From Oscillospiraceae bacterium (GTDB lineage Bacteria > Bacillota > Clostridia > UMGS1883), in contig JAFLUQ010000118.1 in the NCBI GenBank assembly GCA_022508735.1, positions 1-7,123 of the forward strand: a stretch of DNA of 7,123 nucleotides, written 5' to 3'. The notes beneath the pieces are model-generated. The model ran no database searches. It worked only from the letters and a program-made list of their open reading frames with translations, and had not been told where the DNA came from. The position numbers and the translations under genes were made by a program. This document shows positions 1-5,681 of this stretch, piece after piece (position 1 is the stretch's first letter; the number at the start of each line of letters is the position of its first letter).

Positions 1-148
1 TGTCGTATACGCGCTGCGCGCCCTTTTTATAGTCGTCGCTCACGCAGTCGAACAGAGATATACCCATGGTTATGGTTCGGACGTCCAGATGCTCGTCCTT
101 TATCATGTTAAGGGTTTCGATAATTTCTATCGGGCTGATGCTCAACAT
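1..148 (-). CDS. PFL family protein (UPF0210/DUF711), N-terminal part only
   Basis: This is the first 49 codons of a gene that runs off the left edge. The protein starts MLSISPIEIIETLNMIKDEH and continues with a stretch around DVRTITMGISLFDC, which I recognise as the N-terminus of the PFL-like UPF0210 (DUF711) family; full-length members are about 450 residues. The biochemical function of the family is not established; it is structurally related to pyruvate formate-lyase-like folds. The start is the ATG at 148, preceded by an AAAGGA ribosome binding site about ten bases upstream. The stop of the ACT-domain gene lies 17 bases upstream, so the two are almost certainly co-transcribed. This ACT plus UPF0210 pair is a conserved two-gene arrangement in Firmicutes. 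The identification rests on sequence similarity from memory plus this neighbour; no catalytic residues fall within the visible part. Confidence 0.85.
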   Translation of the reverse strand, partial: MLSISPIEIIETLNMIKDEHLDVRTITMGISLFDCVSDDYKKGAQRVYD

Positions 149-165
149 TGGATTTCAGTCCTTTC

Positions 166-435
166 TCATATGCGGTGCATGGAGTTGAAAAGATCCTCCT
201 GCTGGAGGGTTATGGCAACACCCAGCTCATCGCCTACCTTCTCGAGCTCTGCTTTAAGCTCGGCAAAATCCAGCTTGCTATTGGTGGTGTCTATAAGAGT
301 TATCATGGTGAAGATGTCCTGCATTATGGTTTGGGTTATATCCAGAATATTTACGTCGTTCTTATACAGAAGTCCGCTGACTGTGGCAATAATGCCGGTA
401 CGGTCCTTTCCTACTACTGTGACAACAGCTCTCAT
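166..435 (-). CDS. ACT domain-containing protein (UPF0237 family)
   Basis: The product is an 89-residue protein made of a single ACT domain. It opens with MRAVVTVVGKDRTGIIATVS, the typical first strand and glycine-containing turn (GKDRTGI) of ACT domains, then a helix, then NVNILDITQ-like second strand (seen as DVNILDITQTI at about 28-38). It has no catalytic domain. Stand-alone ACT proteins of this family are thought to be small regulatory ligand (amino acid)-binding proteins, but the ligand is unknown. Length matches the family (about 88-90 residues). The start at 435 is supported by a GGAGG ribosome binding site about seven bases upstream. It is the first gene of a two-gene operon with the PFL-family gene that follows after 17 bases, and it has its own promoter upstream (471-499). 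The specific partnership of the two products is inferred from conserved adjacency. Confidence 0.92.
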   Translation of the reverse strand: MRAVVTVVGKDRTGIIATVSGLLYKNDVNILDITQTIMQDIFTMITLIDTTNSKLDFAELKAELEKVGDELGVAITLQQEDLFNSMHRI

Positions 436-470
436 GGCTCTTCCTCCATTTTTTTATTTTATTCTATATT

Positions 471-499
471 ATAATATACCATAAAAGGAAAATAATCAA
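471..499 (-). promoter_or_regulatory. Sigma-A promoter of the ACT/PFL operon
   Basis: On the minus strand TTGATT (494-499) is followed after 17 bases by TATTAT (471-476). A better -10 hexamer, TATAAT (468-473), overlaps it but gives a 20-base spacer. Either way transcription would start about 25-30 bases upstream of the ACT start codon. The -10 area lies in a perfect 14-base palindrome (465-478). Confidence 0.6.
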
Positions 500-566
500 C
501 TGTTATTTCGGCAAAAACCGCAAAAAAATTTGATTGCTTTTTGTGGAAAACGCGGGAATATAAACA

Positions 567-590
567 AACGCCCCGCAAAAGCGGGGCGTT
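567..590 (-). terminator. Rho-independent terminator of the secreted GGADGP-motif gene
   Basis: A perfect 10-bp stem AACGCCCCGC/GCGGGGCGTT closes a four-base loop. On the minus strand it begins 10 bases after the TAA stop of the 601-1104 gene and is followed by TGTTTATA, a modest T-rich run. The GC-rich stem makes this a strong terminator, and it separates the gene from the ACT/PFL operon. Confidence 0.9.
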
Positions 591-600
591 ATCTGACATT

Positions 601-1104
601 TTACAATATCTCCTCTGCAGGCTCAAACTCCAGCGTGGTTTCGATTACAGGTGCTTCGTCATCGTTGGGAACCTCAGCCAAACCGGCGGCCATAGTCTCT
701 TCAGCCTTATCAGCGGCGGGAGCGCTGTCCCACGAAGCTAAAAGCTCCTGAAGCTCGCCCATGGCAGCCAAAGCCTCTTCTTCTGTTTTTGCATTGGCAA
801 CAGCAGCCTTAAGAGCCTGAAGCCTTTCTATTTTAGTATAGCCGCTTTGAGCAGGAGTCGTCTCCTCAGCGGAAGCCGCCACATATACAGCCGTCGGGCC
901 GTCTGCGCCTCCGATCACTCCGATAGCTGCCGCCTCGTCAGCGGCCAAAGCTGGAGTGAGTGCCGTCATAGGCACGCTTTTAACGCCATCGGTCGTTTGA
1001 GCGGGCGTAAGCCTGATCATGGGTACTGAATCAGCGGCAAAAGCTGTAACAGCCAACGCAGCAGCGGCGGCGGCAGCTATAACCGCGGTAACTCTTATCT
1101 TCAT
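601..1104 (-). CDS. Secreted Ala-rich protein with a Na+-pump decarboxylase beta-subunit-like GGADGPTA motif
   Basis: I do not recognise a named family for this 167-residue protein. It has a clear Sec signal peptide: MKIR, then an Ala-rich hydrophobic core, ending at AFA (21-23) as a signal peptidase I site. No lipobox is present. Residues 26-42 and 43-59 are two abutting 17-residue repeats sharing SVPM-x2-LTPA-x3-D. Directly after them, residues 61-76 read IGVIGGADGPTAVYVA, which closely matches a conserved segment of the beta subunit of Na+-transporting decarboxylases (OadB/GcdB/MmdB). The many membrane helices of that family are absent. Residues 91-125 look alpha-helical and the C-terminal 40 residues are acidic. 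The start is uncertain: ATG at 1104 lies 10 bases and ATG at 1110 lies 4 bases from GGAGG, and a TTG at 1113 is too close. The gene has its own promoter and terminator. Automatic pipelines may mislabel it as a decarboxylase subunit; the real function is unknown. Confidence 0.8.
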   Translation of the reverse strand: MKIRVTAVIAAAAAAALAVTAFAADSVPMIRLTPAQTTDGVKSVPMTALTPALAADEAAAIGVIGGADGPTAVYVAASAEETTPAQSGYTKIERLQALKAAVANAKTEEEALAAMGELQELLASWDSAPAADKAEETMAAGLAEVPNDDEAPVIETTLEFEPAEEIL

Positions 1105-1113
1105 AGTCATCAA

Positions 1114-1120
1114 TCCTCCA
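1114..1120 (-). promoter_or_regulatory. Ribosome binding site of the secreted GGADGP-motif gene
   Basis: TGGAGGA on the minus strand. It leaves one base before the in-frame TTG at 1113, four before ATG at 1110 and ten before ATG at 1104. The TTG is therefore excluded and one of the two ATGs is the start. Confidence 0.75.
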
Positions 1121-1152
1121 GTTTAGCAGCAATTACACTTGTTTATAAATCT

Positions 1153-1181
1153 ATTGTATATTTTTTTCAGAGTTTTGTCAA
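1153..1181 (-). promoter_or_regulatory. Strong sigma-A promoter of the secreted GGADGP-motif gene
   Basis: On the minus strand a consensus -35 TTGACA (1176-1181) is followed by an optimal 17-base spacer and -10 TACAAT (1153-1158). Transcription would start near 1146, giving a leader of about 40 bases. With the terminator at 567-590 this makes a monocistronic unit. Confidence 0.85.
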
Positions 1182-1215
1182 GCGGTTTTACAAATTATTA
1201 ACATCTCTCTGCCTA

Positions 1216-1929
1216 TCATTTGCCCTTGAGCTCGGCGGGCATCAGCAGTGAAATGTTGAGATTGCCGTTTTCGCAGCGCAGCTCGTCAATAAAGGCCTTT
1301 TCGTCTATACCCTTTTTTAGCTCAAGGTCATATATAAGCTCAAACAGAGTGCCGAGGTCTGTAGTGGACACCTTCTTGAGTATGTAGGAGTTGCAGTATC
1401 TGTTTAAGATGTCGTCGAAAATGCCCTCATAATTCATATTTTCAGCTATAGTTATTTTAAGCCGCTTGTTTGTGCCCTTTGGCAAAAACAGGTTAAGACG
1501 GGTTATGGCGATTATGAGCAGAGCCAGCATAATGACGGCCACGGCCGCCTCGCCGTAGGCTCCCACGCCCACGCACAGACCGGCCACCACAGAGAATAAC
1601 ACAAAAGCTATATCACGCGGGTTGCCCATTGCCGTACGGAAACGTATTATGCTCAGCGCACCGGCGAAAGAGAAGGCCCTGGCCACGTTGTTGCCGATGG
1701 CAGTTACAACAACAGAGATAATGACGCAGAGCAGCACCAGCGTCACGGCAAATTCCTGAGAATAATCTGCCCCTCTATGGGTGCACTTATATACTGTTGC
1801 GATCACCATGCCGAGCACGGCCGAGATCAAAACTATTACCGCGATCGCAGACATGGTAATGACCGGGGATGTTCCTACGGCTGCGGCATCGCCCGATCCG
1901 CTCAAAATTGCATCTAAAAAGCTGTTCAT
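1216..1929 (-). CDS. DUF4956 domain-containing membrane protein
   Basis: This 237-residue protein has four predicted membrane segments at about 24-46, 60-80, 105-124 and 127-143, followed by a soluble C-terminal domain of about 90 residues. Between the second and third helices lies the hallmark of DUF4956 proteins: FAGALSIIRFRTAMGNPRD (88-106), a conserved basic loop. The function of the family is unknown. Its start ATG (1929) overlaps the stop of the upstream VTC-domain gene in an ATGA arrangement, so the two are translationally coupled, and a ribosome binding site (AAAGGAG) sits inside the upstream gene. VTC and DUF4956 genes are commonly adjacent in Firmicutes, often beside CotH kinase genes, none of which is seen here. 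A role as membrane partner or channel for a product of the VTC protein is my inference. The C-terminal part could be a ferredoxin-like or ACT-like regulatory fold, but I cannot confirm this. Confidence 0.88.
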   Translation of the reverse strand: MNSFLDAILSGSGDAAAVGTSPVITMSAIAVIVLISAVLGMVIATVYKCTHRGADYSQEFAVTLVLLCVIISVVVTAIGNNVARAFSFAGALSIIRFRTAMGNPRDIAFVLFSVVAGLCVGVGAYGEAAVAVIMLALLIIAITRLNLFLPKGTNKRLKITIAENMNYEGIFDDILNRYCNSYILKKVSTTDLGTLFELIYDLELKKGIDEKAFIDELRCENGNLNISLLMPAELKGK

Positions 1930-2663
1930 TGATTTACAGCTCCTTTCTTTTCTCTGAGGTATCGTTTGTATTCGGTTCCGTATTTGGAAAATTTTATTCT
2001 ATATACGTGATTTTCACTGAGGAGTGCGGCCAGCCACATAGGCACGCTGTGCTCTACCTTGACCTCCATTATATAGTGCTCGTCGTCAAGCAGCTGTTCC
2101 CCATCAGTACCAAGACGGAAATCCACTCTGTCGCGGCGAGCGCGTATATTCCTGTCGAAGGTGACACGGAGGTCTTTCTCGTTGCCGCTGGACCCGAAGT
2201 AGGCCCGGCGGTCATAGCTCAGAACGATTTTGGGAACGAGCGGCAGCTCGCGGCTGATGCGCAGCAGTTCATTGGTTATCTGCATATTCATGAAGGGCTG
2301 CTCGGGAGGCTCCACACCGTGCAACAACAGCCGCTCGGCATCGTCCACATAGAGCAGGGTACGGCGCTTACTGGTGAGTCCGTTATATTTTTTCTTTATC
2401 TCCAGAAATGCCGTTGGCAGACTTGGATCGTAGGTTCGCATTCTTATCTTATAGCGGTACTTGCTCTCGTGCCTGAGGGCGGTGGAGACAAGCCTGTCGT
2501 CGGGGGTGTCAAAATAGACATTTGAGATCGTATAGGTATTGTCGCCCTGACTGTGTTCGTCCGGCTGCATATGCCGCTCGATCCCTTTGAGTATGTTGTT
2601 ATACTGTTCCCGGTTCGGCATAAATTTCAGCTCATATCGGGAAAACACCTCTATCGCTGCCAT
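1926..2663 (-). CDS. VTC domain-containing protein (polyphosphate polymerase-type)
   Basis: This 245-residue soluble protein consists almost entirely of a VTC catalytic domain, the triphosphate-tunnel fold of yeast Vtc4 that polymerises phosphate from ATP. Tunnel-lining residues typical of the family can be seen in order: YELKF (10-14, Lys13), YKIRMR (71-76, Arg74 and Arg76), LEIKKK (87-92), YDRRAY (150-155), TFDRNI (168-173), IMEVKVE (198-204, metal-binding Glu200 and Lys202) and FSKY (225-228, Lys227). All the key charges appear intact, which suggests an active enzyme. Unlike Vtc4 it has no SPX domain and no membrane segment; the neighbouring DUF4956 gene, overlapping by four bases, may supply the membrane part. 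ATG 2663 is preceded by GGGAGG with suitable spacing. The 143-base gap upstream could hold its promoter. Polyphosphate synthesis is inferred from family; bacterial members are largely uncharacterised. Confidence 0.9.
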   Translation of the reverse strand: MAAIEVFSRYELKFMPNREQYNNILKGIERHMQPDEHSQGDNTYTISNVYFDTPDDRLVSTALRHESKYRYKIRMRTYDPSLPTAFLEIKKKYNGLTSKRRTLLYVDDAERLLLHGVEPPEQPFMNMQITNELLRISRELPLVPKIVLSYDRRAYFGSSGNEKDLRVTFDRNIRARRDRVDFRLGTDGEQLLDDEHYIMEVKVEHSVPMWLAALLSENHVYRIKFSKYGTEYKRYLREKKGAVNQ

Positions 2664-2691
2664 AGGCCCCGCCTCCCTTCTGTCTTGGTTT

Positions 2692-2722
2692 ATCTTACAG
2701 AACTTTTGTTAAATTTCTGTTA
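2692..2722 (-). promoter_or_regulatory. Possible phosphate-responsive promoter region of the VTC-DUF4956 operon
   Basis: Two direct 11-base repeats, TAACAGAAATT and TAACAAAAGTT on the minus strand (2712-2722 and 2701-2711, 9 of 11 identical), contain ATAACA and TTAACA boxes spaced 11 bases apart, the layout of Firmicutes PhoP boxes. A weak -10-like TAAGAT lies at 2692-2697 and no good -35 is present, as expected for an activated promoter. This is tentative; AT-rich DNA makes such matches easily. Confidence 0.3.
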
Positions 2723-2752
2723 TGACTTTTTAAGAAAATTTAAAATTCACAT

Positions 2753-2791
2753 AAACCCGCCTGATTTGCACCATTCAGACGAATTCGGTTT
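2753..2791 (-). terminator. Possible imperfect terminator after the lipoprotein gene
   Basis: An inverted repeat pairs CGCCTGA (2758-2764) with TCAGACG (2775-2781) around a 10-base loop, one pair being a wobble on the minus-strand RNA, and AAACC (2753-2757) with GGTTT (2787-2791) as an outer stem across a bulge. It follows the lipoprotein stop, but only a broken T-rich run comes after it, so termination would be weak. Confidence 0.35.
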
Positions 2792-2806
2792 TAAAAATAT
2801 AGCAGC

Positions 2807-3202
2807 TTATTTTGTGCCCCATATAGCCATAACCTCGCCGGTCTCACGGCTTATCATCACATAGTGGTTTCCGCCAAGCGTATTTTCAGGGAGCTCACCG
2901 TCAATAATCTGCCACGCATCGTACTCCTCACTGAAGCGAACGCGAAAAGGATTATCAATATTGAGACTGTCGCCATATACGTCTGTCAGAATTACCTCGC
3001 CGATTTTCAGCGCGGCTTCCTCAGTGCGGATACAGCCTTTTTCTTTGACATTCCCGGTTATTTTCTCAATATAGGCCATGTACTCCATATCGTCAAACGG
3101 GGCAAAAGGATTCTCAGGGTCAAAAGGCTCCACATCAATTGACGTGCCACAGGCTGCGAGCAGTAACAATGCTACTGAAAGGACGGCGATCAATTTTTTC
3201 AT
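2807..3202 (-). CDS. Lipoprotein with NTF2-immunity-like (PF15631-type) domain
   Basis: The 131-residue product has a type II signal peptide: MKKL, a hydrophobic core, and lipobox LAAC with the lipidated cysteine at 18, so it should be anchored to the outer face of the cytoplasmic membrane. After a linker rich in Pro, Asp and Phe (about 19-40), residues 62-131 resemble the NTF2-fold immunity protein domain: AALKIGEVILTDVYG, then NPFRVRF, DAWQIIDGELP, GGNHYVMISRETGEVM and a final WGTK. That family contains proposed toxin-immunity proteins as well as stand-alone lipoproteins; no toxin gene is nearby, so immunity should not be assumed. ATG 3202 has a GGGAGG ribosome binding site eight bases upstream. 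It lies 30 bases after ridA and may be the last gene of the nadK operon. The domain assignment is from motif memory and the function is unknown. Confidence 0.78.
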   Translation of the reverse strand: MKKLIAVLSVALLLLAACGTSIDVEPFDPENPFAPFDDMEYMAYIEKITGNVKEKGCIRTEEAALKIGEVILTDVYGDSLNIDNPFRVRFSEEYDAWQIIDGELPENTLGGNHYVMISRETGEVMAIWGTK

Positions 3203-3232
3203 TTTAATGCCTCCCTTTTACGGATAGGTGCC

Positions 3233-3604
3233 TTACAGCTCTACAATAGCCTCTGCCTCGATAAGCACGTCCTTAGGCAGGCGCGCCACCTCCACGCAGG
3301 AGCGGGCAGGGTACGGCTCGGAGAAAAACTCTGCGTAGACCTTATTTATTTCGGCAAAGTCATCCATATTCTTGATAAACACCACGGTCTTGACGGTCTT
3401 TTTAACGTCGGCGCCGCTGGCCTTGATAAGGTTTGTGAGATTAGTCAGCGCCTGACGGGCCTGGGCCGCGGCGCCCTCGGGGAGTGCCCCGGTAGCGGGA
3501 TCCAGAGGGATCTGGCCGCTGGTAAACAGGAAGCCGCCGGCCTTAATGGCCTGAGAATATGGCCCGATAGCTCCGGGCGCAGAGGTTGTTGTAATTTTTT
3601 CCAT
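3233..3604 (-). CDS. ridA: RidA family 2-iminobutanoate/2-iminopropanoate deaminase
   Basis: The 123-residue product is a typical RidA (YjgF/YER057c) protein. These trimeric cytosolic enzymes hydrolyse reactive enamines and imines released by PLP enzymes such as threonine and serine dehydratases, which protects PLP enzymes from 2-aminoacrylate damage. Family signatures are visible: GPYSQAIKAGGFLFTSGQIP (14-33, with Tyr17), then PYPARSCVEVARLPKD (97-112), which holds the catalytic-site Arg101 and Cys103, and LIEAEAIVEL (114-123) with the conserved active-site Glu. The length is standard for the active RidA subfamily. The start is ATG 3604: an upstream in-frame ATG at 3613 directly abuts the AAAGGA ribosome binding site and cannot be used efficiently. 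It sits 21 bases after the RseC-family gene and 30 bases before the lipoprotein gene, apparently in the nadK-argR-recN operon. Confidence 0.95.
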   Translation of the reverse strand: MEKITTTSAPGAIGPYSQAIKAGGFLFTSGQIPLDPATGALPEGAAAQARQALTNLTNLIKASGADVKKTVKTVVFIKNMDDFAEINKVYAEFFSEPYPARSCVEVARLPKDVLIEAEAIVEL

Positions 3605-3613
3605 AATTAACAT

Positions 3614-3619
3614 TCCTTT
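3614..3619 (-). promoter_or_regulatory. Ribosome binding site deciding the ridA start
   Basis: AAAGGA on the minus strand. The in-frame ATG at 3613 touches it with zero spacing, while the ATG at 3604 is nine bases away, so the protein begins MEKITTTSAPG rather than MLIMEK. Confidence 0.75.
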
Positions 3620-3625
3620 CGTTTT

Positions 3626-4033
3626 TTATCTTAATATTCTTATTATTCTGCTGCTGAACCGGGTAGATTTCTTCGGCAGCTTATCCACAACAAAAAACAC
3701 CACAAGCGTCAGCACCAACGCTACTACCGCGGAAATATCGGCCACAATGGTGTCTGACGACAGCTGCCGTGCAACCATATACGCGGCTATGGCAATAAGT
3801 ATCGGTAGAATATAACCGATAAAGGCCAGCAAAACAAAGGCGCCGGAGCTCATCTCTACCTTCACCATATCGCCGACCTTGGCGTTCAGCCCGTTGACGG
3901 CTTTGAGCGTGGTGGACGTGGGAGTGCAGCCACCCCCGCAGGAGGCGCAGTTCTCACCGCAGGCCGATGTGCGCCGCACGCGCACAACCGCGGACTTACC
4001 CTGCAGTTCCACGACCTGACCTATCTGATCCAT
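3626..4033 (-). CDS. RseC/MucC family (SoxR-reducing system) membrane protein
   Basis: This 135-residue protein matches the RseC/MucC family (PF04246). It has an N-terminal cytoplasmic domain with the family's cysteine cluster C25-x3-C29-x2-C32-x3-C36, a small beta-rich segment ending in GDMVKVEMSS (54-63), two membrane helices at about 66-88 and 96-118, and a basic C-terminus. In proteobacteria RseC modulates sigma-E signalling and contributes to keeping the SoxR iron-sulfur cluster reduced together with an Rnf-type complex. In clostridia the homologues are uncharacterised and are often linked to Rnf or redox functions. The four cysteines suggest a metal or Fe-S centre, which is inference. 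Its start ATG (4033) lies two bases after the recN stop, and its AAAGGAG ribosome binding site lies within the last recN codons, so the two are tightly coupled. Confidence 0.88.
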   Translation of the reverse strand: MDQIGQVVELQGKSAVVRVRRTSACGENCASCGGGCTPTSTTLKAVNGLNAKVGDMVKVEMSSGAFVLLAFIGYILPILIAIAAYMVARQLSSDTIVADISAVVALVLTLVVFFVVDKLPKKSTRFSSRIIRILR

Positions 4034-4035
4034 AA

Positions 4036-5673
4036 TCAGTTCTCCTTTCTTAACAGCTCGCGGGCGTTCTCCAGCGCCGCGTCTGTAAGGTGGTCGCCGC
4101 GCATTATGCGGGCTATCTCACGGACTCGCTCCTCTCCCTCTATGGGGCGTACCCGCGTGAGCAGAGTTTCGGGATCCTTCTCTATAAGCAAATGCCTGTC
4201 GGCGGCGGCGGCAATGACCGGAAGATGGGTTATGCACAACACCTGCCGCTCCCTGGCAAGCTCGCTGATCTTAAGGGCAATTTTCTCGGCTGCACGGCCG
4301 CTTACTCCGGTATCAATCTCGTCAAATATCAGCACCGGCACATCGTCGGAGGCGGAAAACACGCTCTTCATAGCCAGCATTATTCGGCTCAGCTCGCCGC
4401 CGCTGGCGATTTTTGCAAGGGGCTTAGGCTCCTCCATCGGATTTGTGGATATGAGCAGCTCCACACGCTCCGCACCCTTTTCCCACAGCTCACAGGGCAT
4501 AAGCCGAAATGTAACCCGGGTCTTGGGCATATCCAAAAACTGTAGCTCTGCGCAAATTCGCCCGCACAGTTCCTCACCGCCCTTTTTGCGTATATCACTG
4601 AGCTTATTTGCAGCGGCCTCGGCGGCGGCCCGTTTTTCGGCTACGTCCTTCTCCATTTCCTCGCCATGCTCCTCGGCATAGGTCAGCTCGTCCAGCTCCT
4701 TGGTGGCTTTATCAAGGGTTTCAAGGACATCAGCCACCGTAAGGCCGTATTTACGCTCAAGCCTGTATATGACCCCAAGTCTCTCCTCGGCCTCGGCAAG
4801 CTCCTCAGGATTAAACTCCACCCGTGAGGCGTATGAAGCCAGTTCCCGGTGTATCTCCTTGAGTTCGTAAAATATTTCACGCAGGCGTGAAGCGTTTTCC
4901 TCCATATCCGTATCTACCGCGGCAATATCCTCCACGGCGGAGGCTGTATCATCCAACGCATCAATGGCCGCACCGGAGGCGTTTTCAGCCTTTTCAGAAG
5001 CCGCCAGCAGCTCCTCGGCGCTATCAAGCAGCTTGCGCCGTGCTGTCAGCTCCTCCTCCTCGCCGTCACGCAGCCCGGCCTCAGAAATTTCACGCACCTG
5101 AAAATCCAGAAAATCTATTCTCGCCTGCCGCTGCCCGGCATTGGCACGCGCCTCTTCGAGCGCTCGCTCAGCCTCCTTATAGGCGCGGAATTTGCGGCGG
5201 TAATCTTCAAGAGCTTCACTGTCACGGCAGTAGCCGTCAATAAAATCTATATGGGCGCTGCTGCTGAGCAGAGCCGTGCCGTCATGCTGGCCGTGTATGG
5301 CCACAAGGCGGCTGCCGATGGCCTTGAGCGTGCTCAGCGAAATGGTTTCCGCCCCAAAACGGCATACATTTCTGCCATCACGGTATATGCGCCGCTGAAG
5401 GAGCACGGTGCCGTCCTCCTCGGGGCTAAGCCCCAAATCTTCAAGAAAGGGCGACAGCTCGGGCCGATAGAACAGTGCCCGCACGGAGGCATAGTCCTCA
5501 CCCGCACGGATAAGCTCTCTCTGCGCGCGTCCGCCGAGTACAAGGCCCAGCGAGTCAATAAGCAGCGACTTTCCCGCACCGGTCTCGCCTGTGAGTGTGT
5601 TAAAGCCGCGCTCGGTCTCAACCTCAGCCTTTGCGATAACAGCTATATTTTCAATTTCAAGCAGCGTAAGCAT
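4036..5673 (-). CDS. recN: DNA repair protein RecN
   Basis: RecN is an SMC-like ATPase acting early in repair of DNA double-strand breaks. The 545 residues match the usual length of 550-570. Both ATPase halves are complete: Walker A GETGAGKS (29-36), a Q-loop-like HGQHD (127-131), the ABC signature SGGELSR (424-430), Walker B VLIFDEIDTG (447-456, with Asp451 and Glu452) and the H-loop His483 in ITHLP. Between them, residues of about 155-370 are Glu/Ala/Leu-rich and form the expected antiparallel coiled coil. The start is ATG 5673: the alternative GTG at 5682 overlaps the AAGGAG ribosome binding site. The gene follows argR after 12 bases and shares the nadK promoter. The argR-recN order is standard in Firmicutes. 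In spore formers recN is usually followed by spoIVB and spo0A, but here an RseC-family gene follows. Confidence 0.97.
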   Translation of the reverse strand: MLTLLEIENIAVIAKAEVETERGFNTLTGETGAGKSLLIDSLGLVLGGRAQRELIRAGEDYASVRALFYRPELSPFLEDLGLSPEEDGTVLLQRRIYRDGRNVCRFGAETISLSTLKAIGSRLVAIHGQHDGTALLSSSAHIDFIDGYCRDSEALEDYRRKFRAYKEAERALEEARANAGQRQARIDFLDFQVREISEAGLRDGEEEELTARRKLLDSAEELLAASEKAENASGAAIDALDDTASAVEDIAAVDTDMEENASRLREIFYELKEIHRELASYASRVEFNPEELAEAEERLGVIYRLERKYGLTVADVLETLDKATKELDELTYAEEHGEEMEKDVAEKRAAAEAAANKLSDIRKKGGEELCGRICAELQFLDMPKTRVTFRLMPCELWEKGAERVELLISTNPMEEPKPLAKIASGGELSRIMLAMKSVFSASDDVPVLIFDEIDTGVSGRAAEKIALKISELARERQVLCITHLPVIAAAADRHLLIEKDPETLLTRVRPIEGEERVREIARIMRGDHLTDAALENARELLRKEN

Positions 5674-5681
5674 TTTGCTCA

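Noticed and set aside
89..484. Overlapping plus-strand open frames across the ACT gene
   Set aside because: They are antisense to the ACT-domain gene and its promoter, with no supporting family match.
503..532. Possible second hairpin around CGGCAAAAACCG
   Set aside because: The stem is only about three base pairs, far too short for a terminator.
601..1113. Calling the secreted protein a sodium-translocating decarboxylase beta subunit
   Set aside because: Only about 16 residues match; the protein is about 167 residues with a signal peptide and lacks the family's multiple membrane helices.
1182..1215. Search for a terminator after the DUF4956 gene
   Set aside because: No stem-loop with a T-run is visible between its stop and the next promoter, so readthrough into the secreted-protein gene is possible.
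1869..2525. 218-codon open frame on the plus strand
   Set aside because: It is antisense to the VTC gene and the DUF4956 start, both clearly real, and has no recognisable protein features.
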